Origin: Azadirachta indica
Lineage: Eukaryota; Streptophyta; Magnoliopsida; Sapindales; Meliaceae
Assembly (NCBI GenBank): GCA_022749755.1
Contig: CM040453.1
Coordinates: forward strand, 8,144,102 to 8,208,101
Direction: 5' to 3'
Length of the DNA stretch: 64,000 nt
This document shows, in pieces, positions 58,416 through 64,000 of this stretch (the stretch's first letter is position 1; each line of letters opens with the position of its first letter). Below the pieces are notes generated by a model. It did not search any database, was not told the DNA's origin, and saw only the letters and a program-made list of their open reading frames with translations. The translations under genes and the position numbers were made by a program.

Positions 58416-59524
58416 TTTTGAGAATATTAATTATTCATAATTTTTAAAATAAATTATTTTAATAATATAATATATTTTAAAAAATATATAATTAAATATT
58501 ATATAAATTTGATAATAAATTTTGAAAATAAATAATTAAAGGTTAAAATATTATTATAATTTTTAAATTTAAATATCGTAATAAAGTTATATTAATTAGT
58601 ACAAAACAAAAAATAAAGATAATATAATTATTTTTAATATTTTTAATATTAAAAGAATAAAATAGTTAAATTAAAATATAAATAATAATTATAGGAATAT
58701 ATTGTCTATTTTCAAAGTTGAGAAGATATCTTATTTTTTTTTCAAAACTCATAAATATATCAGGTTTTTTCAAAAATCATGAATAAAGAGTAATGTCTCA
58801 AAATAAAATATAAAATTGTGTATTTTTTAACCTTACTTTATATTTGGGTTATTATCAAATTTCTCTCTAAAATTTGAATTATATCAATTAATTAAAAAGT
58901 TGAAAAATATTTAAAACTTTCTCTTGATAGTTAATCAACTAATCTCAAATAACATATTTATTGGCGTGCTCTTAATTTTTAAATTTTGTGTTAATTAATT
59001 AATTATAAAAGTGATTTTAATTTCAAAAATTTAGTCTAAAATATATTATTACAAAAAAATATATTATATTTTATTTTTATACTATTATTTAAGAAAAATA
59101 ACTTTAATCTTTTTATAATTACTGTTGATAACTTTCCAAAAAATTTAAGTTATATGTAAAAATTATCAATATTTATGAAATAAAATTAAAAATAACACAA
59201 TAAAATTTGCTTGTACTCTATTCACTGTAGTCTGTATTTTCCCAAAAGTTGAAATAAAAAAATAGATTAAAAAAAGAAAAATAAACCAGAGACATACACC
59301 TGAAATTAAATAAAAATATAAGGAGAAAATAGAAATTATAAAAATTTTGCTTTAAAATAAAATATTTTATTACCAATTTCTTTATCAATAATAAAACTAA
59401 GAGTACAGAAGATGATCATGGTCTTAGTCAAACATAGAGAGATGCGGTCAATCGTGGAAATGGAAGACTCATTATTTACAGTTCCATCTTCTTCCTTCTC
59501 CACTTTCTGAATTTGTTCTCTTCC
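58416..59524. other. Intergenic, AT-rich, upstream of PDI exon 1a
   Basis: No gene seen. The conserved GCTGTTGAAAGTGATTCC block was not found here. Confidence 0.4.
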
Positions 59525-60058
59525 ATGGCGACAACAGCAAGAACTCTTCTCCTTCTCTTCCTTTCTGTCCTCTCTCTCACCCTCTACAGAGCCACAGCTT
59601 TCTGTGATCACCTTCCATCACCATGTGATACTGAATCCAATCAAAACGAAACTGAATCTGCGCCTACCACCACCAACGCCGGCAACGGCACCAGATCCGA
59701 CCTATTAATAGATCCAGATGAAATGAAAAACATGTTCTGTAATCTTGAACCCGCATGGCCAGCGAAGTATGAAAAGGACGTGGTGGTGTTGACCGGGAAG
59801 AATTTTAGCGACTTCGTGGCGGAGAACAGGTACGTGCTGGCGTTTTTCTATATTTACTGGTGCCCGCCGTGCGAGAAAATGGCGGCGGAGTATGCGGCCG
59901 CGGCGAAATTGTTGAAGGGAGAAGCGGCGGTTGCGATGATCGACGCATTTGTGGAGGAAGAGTTGAAAGAGAAGCATAATATTACAGAGTATCCGATGGT
60001 TTATTTATACGTTGGCGGAGTGAAACTGCACCGTTTTGTCGCGGGACGGAGAAGGTGA
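59525..60058 (+). CDS. PDI-like first exon with CPPC active site (stand-alone or alternative exon 1a)
   Basis: Open from ATG 59525 to a TGA at 60056-60058 that overlaps a consensus donor (AG|GTGAGT, exon end 60054). Residues 1-26 are a signal peptide (LLLLFLSVLSLTLYRATAFC). The linker has N-glycosylation motifs (NET, NGT). The thioredoxin fold (about 84-168) has active site WCPPC (Cys113, Cys116) and cis-Pro in EYPMVYLY. It is the only copy in the window with two active-site cysteines. Unspliced it gives a 177-residue single-domain protein; spliced, its phase (ends AG) fits exactly onto exon 2 of PDI-E at 61151. Two fates are possible: a truncated tandem gene, or an alternative first exon of PDI-E. 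The first-choice start is ATG 59525; no better upstream ATG is in frame. Confidence 0.7.
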   Translation: MATTARTLLLLFLSVLSLTLYRATAFCDHLPSPCDTESNQNETESAPTTTNAGNGTRSDLLIDPDEMKNMFCNLEPAWPAKYEKDVVVLTGKNFSDFVAENRYVLAFFYIYWCPPCEKMAAEYAAAAKLLKGEAAVAMIDAFVEEELKEKHNITEYPMVYLYVGGVKLHRFVAGRRR

Positions 60059-60430
60059 GTGCCTTCTTTTACATCTTTCAAGCGAGGTGAAACTGCACGA
60101 TTATTTACTTTTTTTTTTTTTTTCCTTTTTAAAATATAAAAAATATCTTTCAAAAACAATAAATAAAAACGTCTTATCGTAAGACTCGACCGTCAAAACG
60201 TAAAACGCATTGGACCCAACATCTAACTCCGTGGTATCAGGCCCAACATAAGGATGCCCGGCCTGCCCAATCTAGACGTAAAAGGGGGGGCAAAACTTCT
60301 TTGACGGGTTCTAACTGCTCCACGTGAATTTTGAAGTCAAACCGTTAGCTTTTCCACCATATAAAGTCAACTGCCTTGTTCCGTTGTGTTTCTCTCCCAC
60401 TGTCTGAATGCTGAAGCTCCCTCAATATCT
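60055..60430 (+). promoter_or_regulatory. Interval between the two first exons, PDI-E promoter
   Basis: Contains a poly-T/poly-A rich segment, then GC-richer DNA and TATAAA at 60360-60365, 66-71 bp before the PDI-E start codon. A separate promoter for exon 1b is therefore likely, which leaves exon 1a with its own upstream promoter. Confidence 0.45.
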
Positions 60431-63400
60431 ATGGAAAAAACAAGAACTCTTCTCATTCTCTTCATTTCAGTCATCGTCCTCTTCAAGCTCTACTTATTCC
60501 CACCTCTTTCTGTTTACAATCCATCACCAATTCAATCCCATGAAGATCTTGACAAGCACGTGTGGCCGTTGCTTTATTCAAACGACGTAGTGCCGTTGAA
60601 CGGGAAGAATTTTAGCAACTTTATGGGGAAGAATAGGTATGTGATGGTGATGTTCTACGCAGATTGGTGCTACTGGAGCAAGCAACTAGCGCCGGAGTTT
60701 GCGGCCACTGCTAAATTGCTGAAGGGCGAGGTTGAACTCGCAATGGTCAATGCTTATGTGGAGAAAGAGTTGGCGAAGAAGCATGATGTTCAGGGATATC
60801 CTACTATATATTTGTTTTTTGGTGGAGTAAGGCAATATCAGTATTTGAATGAAAGGAAAAGGTGGGTTATTAATGTTTTCATATTTTCTATTGGTTCTAA
60901 AGGGACTAGATTTGGCATTAGAATTTGAATATTATTCAAGTTGTTGCAACAACAATGTTAAAAACTGTCATCTGCTGATATCTGGTTAAATCAGAAAGAT
61001 CTATTGAGATGGTACAAGAGGTTTTTGGATTCAATTCCTTGGGATGACATTTCATTTACATTTATACAGCGTTTAAGAGTAGCCAGCTCTTCTCTAATTC
61101 TGTTACAATATGCATTGCTAAAACGCTAGGCGGGGTTATTAAAACTGCAGGGATATTATGTCAGCTTGGGTGAGGAGGAAGATTGACATTGGTACTTACA
61201 GCATAACAACAATGGATGAAGCAGAACGTATATTGGCTGCTGAGTCTAAATTGGTTTTGGGATTCCTGGATGATTTAAAGGTATTTAAACATCATTAGAG
61301 TTTAAGTTTTGATAGATAAATTTTCTCTTGTTTCATTCTGTTGCTCATGTTGCAATCTGCAATTCCTAAAGACACGTCTCAAAAATTCAGTTGTTGCTTG
61401 AGTTAAGGTATAAATTCCATTCTTATTTCAGTTGCATCTGGCATTTAATCTTATTTTATCAAGGGCTTTCCGATATTTGCTACAATAACATGATTTGATG
61501 AGCCTGAGAACCACCAGCTGCATATAAGCTTCATAAAGTGACACTAAATAATTGTAAAGCAATTTCTAGGTTAATATTTATGTACTCTGGTTTATTCTCC
61601 ACATGCAATGCAAAATAAATCCCACTCATTAGACATACAATGGATTTTCATGTCACTATTTATCATTTTCCCCAGTTCATAACTATAACATTATCATTAA
61701 TAGGGACCAGAGACTGAAGAACTTGCAGCTGCTTCAAAACAACATAGTGATATTAACTTCTATCAAACTGCTAGTGCTGATGTTGCAGAGTTGTTCCATA
61801 TTGACCCAAAAATCAAACGCCCTGCTTTGATCTTTCTTCGAGTTGTTGCTGGAAATGCTTCTATGTTTTGTGAGTTTTCGACAACTCAAGTCTTTAAGAT
61901 TTTTAGTTTATGATTGAAATGACCTTTCTAATTAGACAATTTTTCTCTTCATTCCTTCAGATGGTCAATATACAAGATTTGCAATAGCTGACTTTGTATC
62001 CAATGTTAAGCATCCTCAGGTGGTCACTTTAACCATGAGAAATGCTAAAGTGGTTTTTCACAATCCAATGAAACAAGTTAGAACTTACACTGGACCTCTT
62101 TTTCTTATCGTATTAGGAAATTCAATAGTGTTGCTTTAACATGTCTGTAAATCTGTTTTCAGTTATGGCTCTTTGCCCCTGGGTATGGTTCGCAAGAGGT
62201 TATATCTACATTTGAAGAAGTAGTGGAAGTATTCAAAGGAAAGGTGAATATGGAATATCTTCCTTTACTTATTTGAGCGCTGCATTTCAACCAGGATAAC
62301 TTCATCACTCGCACACTTTCTGTTTGTCATGTCTTAGTAGCTCGACCACTTAAACTTTTTCCTAGTTCCATTGTTCTCTATCTACCTTATCGTATGCATT
62401 CTTGGAATTTAAAACAGAAAAAGGTTTCCCGATTATCCATTTATGAAATGGAGAACCCTGCATTCTCCAGTTGAAAATGCAACCCCATTTTTTAGGGGTT
62501 ATATTAGCCTTAATCAGTTAAACCTCTTTGCAAGCCTATATACTAAATGATGTCACTTGCCTTGGCAATTTTTAAGTTTTCAACTTGAAGTTTATCAATA
62601 TTCTGTTATTTGACTAGGTACTCACCAGTTTCATGGAAAATGCTTTGAAAATTATCCATTAGTATTCTGGCCATCATTTCCTAGGAAGAAATTTCTGTTG
62701 CTATCCAAGCTGAAGCACTTAAAACTGAGACTTCTATTTGAAACCTTACAGAAAATGCACAAGTGAAATGCTAAGTATTCTGTTATATAAGTTAAAAAAA
62801 AAAAGGTTAATTTCTGTGCACAATTGTGTTGGAACAGATCGAACATGTCATCATTTACAGAAGAAATATATTTCACTTCCCTGTTTTCTATATTTCCTTT
62901 GCAACTAATTCTTTTCCAATATTTGCTTATAAAGCTGACCTCTCATATGCCAGTGATGTCCTTTTTTCAAGATTTTACCTCTCAAAAGCTGTCATTGATA
63001 TGATTTTTGTCAAACATCTTTAAGCTTCTGCCTGTCTACGTCGAAATGAACTCTGAAGGAATTGCAAAACGAGTTTCTCATGAATTTGGCATTACTGGAA
63101 ACACTCCAAGAGTAAGTTCAAATTATGTTGGTTGTTGTGTCGTGCATCTAATGCACTTTTGTGAATTGAGGACAGTTTGATGCAATGTATGTGTATACAT
63201 GACTGTATGGTTTATCTTCATTTACATGCAGGTTATAGCTTACAGCACAGGTGATGGCAAAAAGTACTTACTAGATGGTGAATTGACCTTAAGCAGTATT
63301 AAGGTTTGTATCTTTTTATCTCTTCCATTTAATTTTTCTGCTGAAGAATACTGCTCAAATATCGCTTAAATCTCTGGTTTTGGTTCTTTTTTTCAATAAT

Positions 63401-63579
63401 CTTGGAAGATTCCTGATGAATGCTCTATTATGTTCCTATGCCTTTGGTCCATCTTGTAGTCCTTTGGGGAGGATTTCCTTGGAGACAAGCTCTTGATCCA
63501 GTCAGATCAAACTTCAGAAACAAATCTTGAACTTCCATCAAATTCTCGTGTCTCTTACCAACTTCGTTCCCACGTGTAA
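60431..63579 (+). CDS. PDI-like protein E: anchor + a(CYWS)-b-b', no a' domain
   Basis: Exons 60431-60861, 61151-61280, 61704-61869, 61961-62076, 62163-62243, 63025-63111, 63232-63303 and 63460-63579, GT-AG and in phase throughout. About 400 residues. N-terminal anchor 7-25 (LLILFISVIVLFKLYLF). Thioredoxin domain about 50-135 with DWCYWS (Cys80, Ser83) and GYPTIYLFFGG. Exons 2-7 encode b and b' (for example FYQTASADVAELF, FGITGNTPR, LLDGELTLSSIK). The last exon begins SFGEDFLGDKLL, which in PDIL1-5/1-6 proteins leads into a'; here it stops after LRSHV. It has the same eight-exon structure as A and B, with exon 5 one codon longer and exon 7 one codon shorter. It is more diverged from A and B than they are from each other. 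No KDEL. A poly(A) signal AATAAA lies at 63802-63807. Confidence 0.85.
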
Positions 63580-64000
63580 ATTAGCCAAAGCGATTAGAAT
63601 GCAAGCTTCATTGGCTATAGTTTTGTTGAAATTATTGTCAATCAGATGTACCTCATGTATAGTATATTACTCGGTGAATAAATCTATTACACGTCAATAT
63701 TTGAGTTTTATGAATCTGAACTGGTGGAACTTGTAAAAGTCTTGAGTGTTCGATTTGTCTGAAGTTACTTATGATCTGTATCCTCTTCCCTTTGTATAGA
63801 TAATAAATACATTTGTCTGAAAATTGAATATGGGTAATGTAGACCTATCGATGCCAAAACATCTCCACGCCCTTCAGATTCTTTGGTTTCAGTTACTTTC
63901 TTTTGGAAGCTTTGACCATGAAAGGAAGTACAACTGAAAGTCAATGTGTAATTCCATGCTCAACATGTGAAGGCCAAATTGAACATATTCATCCGTAAGG
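63580..64000. other. PDI-E 3' UTR and downstream DNA
   Basis: Contains the PDI-E 3' UTR. No thioredoxin a' domain coding sequence is visible before the window ends. Confidence 0.5.

Noticed and set aside
62244..63024. Possible extra exon in the long intron 5 of PDI-E
   Set aside because: The frames there match nothing in the family, and exons 5 and 6 join in phase without them.
1..64000. tRNA, rRNA and small nuclear RNA genes
   Set aside because: I saw no A/B-box tRNA cloverleaf or rRNA core; the only tRNA-like sequences are retroelement primer-binding sites.

Overview
This is nuclear DNA of a flowering plant, most likely a eudicot. The evidence is AT-rich intergenic sequence, GT-AG introns, several plant-specific families (an EIN3-like factor, a WPP-domain-associated coiled-coil protein, a CSE/MAGL-type hydrolase) and dense LTR retrotransposons and MITEs. 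I cannot name the species from the sequence alone.

Layout. 0-10.7 kb is ordinary genic DNA: a short intronless EIN3-like gene (minus), a two-exon gene for a ~99-residue Cys-rich protein, and a single-exon alpha/beta hydrolase. At 10.7-25.4 kb two genes, WPP-domain-associated protein (WAP, 4 exons) and a protein-disulfide-isomerase-like gene (PDI-A, 8 exons), lie in a head-to-tail segmental duplication. The second unit starts inside WAP exon 1. Its WAP copy is a pseudogene containing a perfect 214-bp inverted repeat, while its PDI copy (PDI-B) is open. A truncated third PDI (pseudogene) follows at 25.6 kb.

26.5-53.7 kb is a nested retrotransposon cluster. The outermost element is a Tat-like Ty3/Gypsy whose two LTRs lie 26 kb apart but share the target-site duplication AATTT. 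Inside it sit a chromovirus-type Gypsy (plus, segments in permuted order), a second Gypsy (minus) that splits the first, a possible solo LTR, and a near-complete Ty1/Copia element with TSD GATAT. All polyproteins are broken.

53.7-64 kb returns to genes: a PDI relative that has lost its active-site cysteines (PDI-D), a TIR element carrying what looks like an MSH6 N-terminal fragment, and then two tandem PDI first exons (CPPC and CYWS active sites) of which only the second is directly followed by exons 2-8 (PDI-E).

The unifying theme is a local PDI-like family. Its complete members encode a membrane anchor or signal peptide, one thioredoxin (a) domain with a one-cysteine CYWS active site, and b and b' domains; they then stop without the usual a' domain or KDEL signal. 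Four of the copies also share a short conserved block about 0.45-0.53 kb upstream of their start codons.
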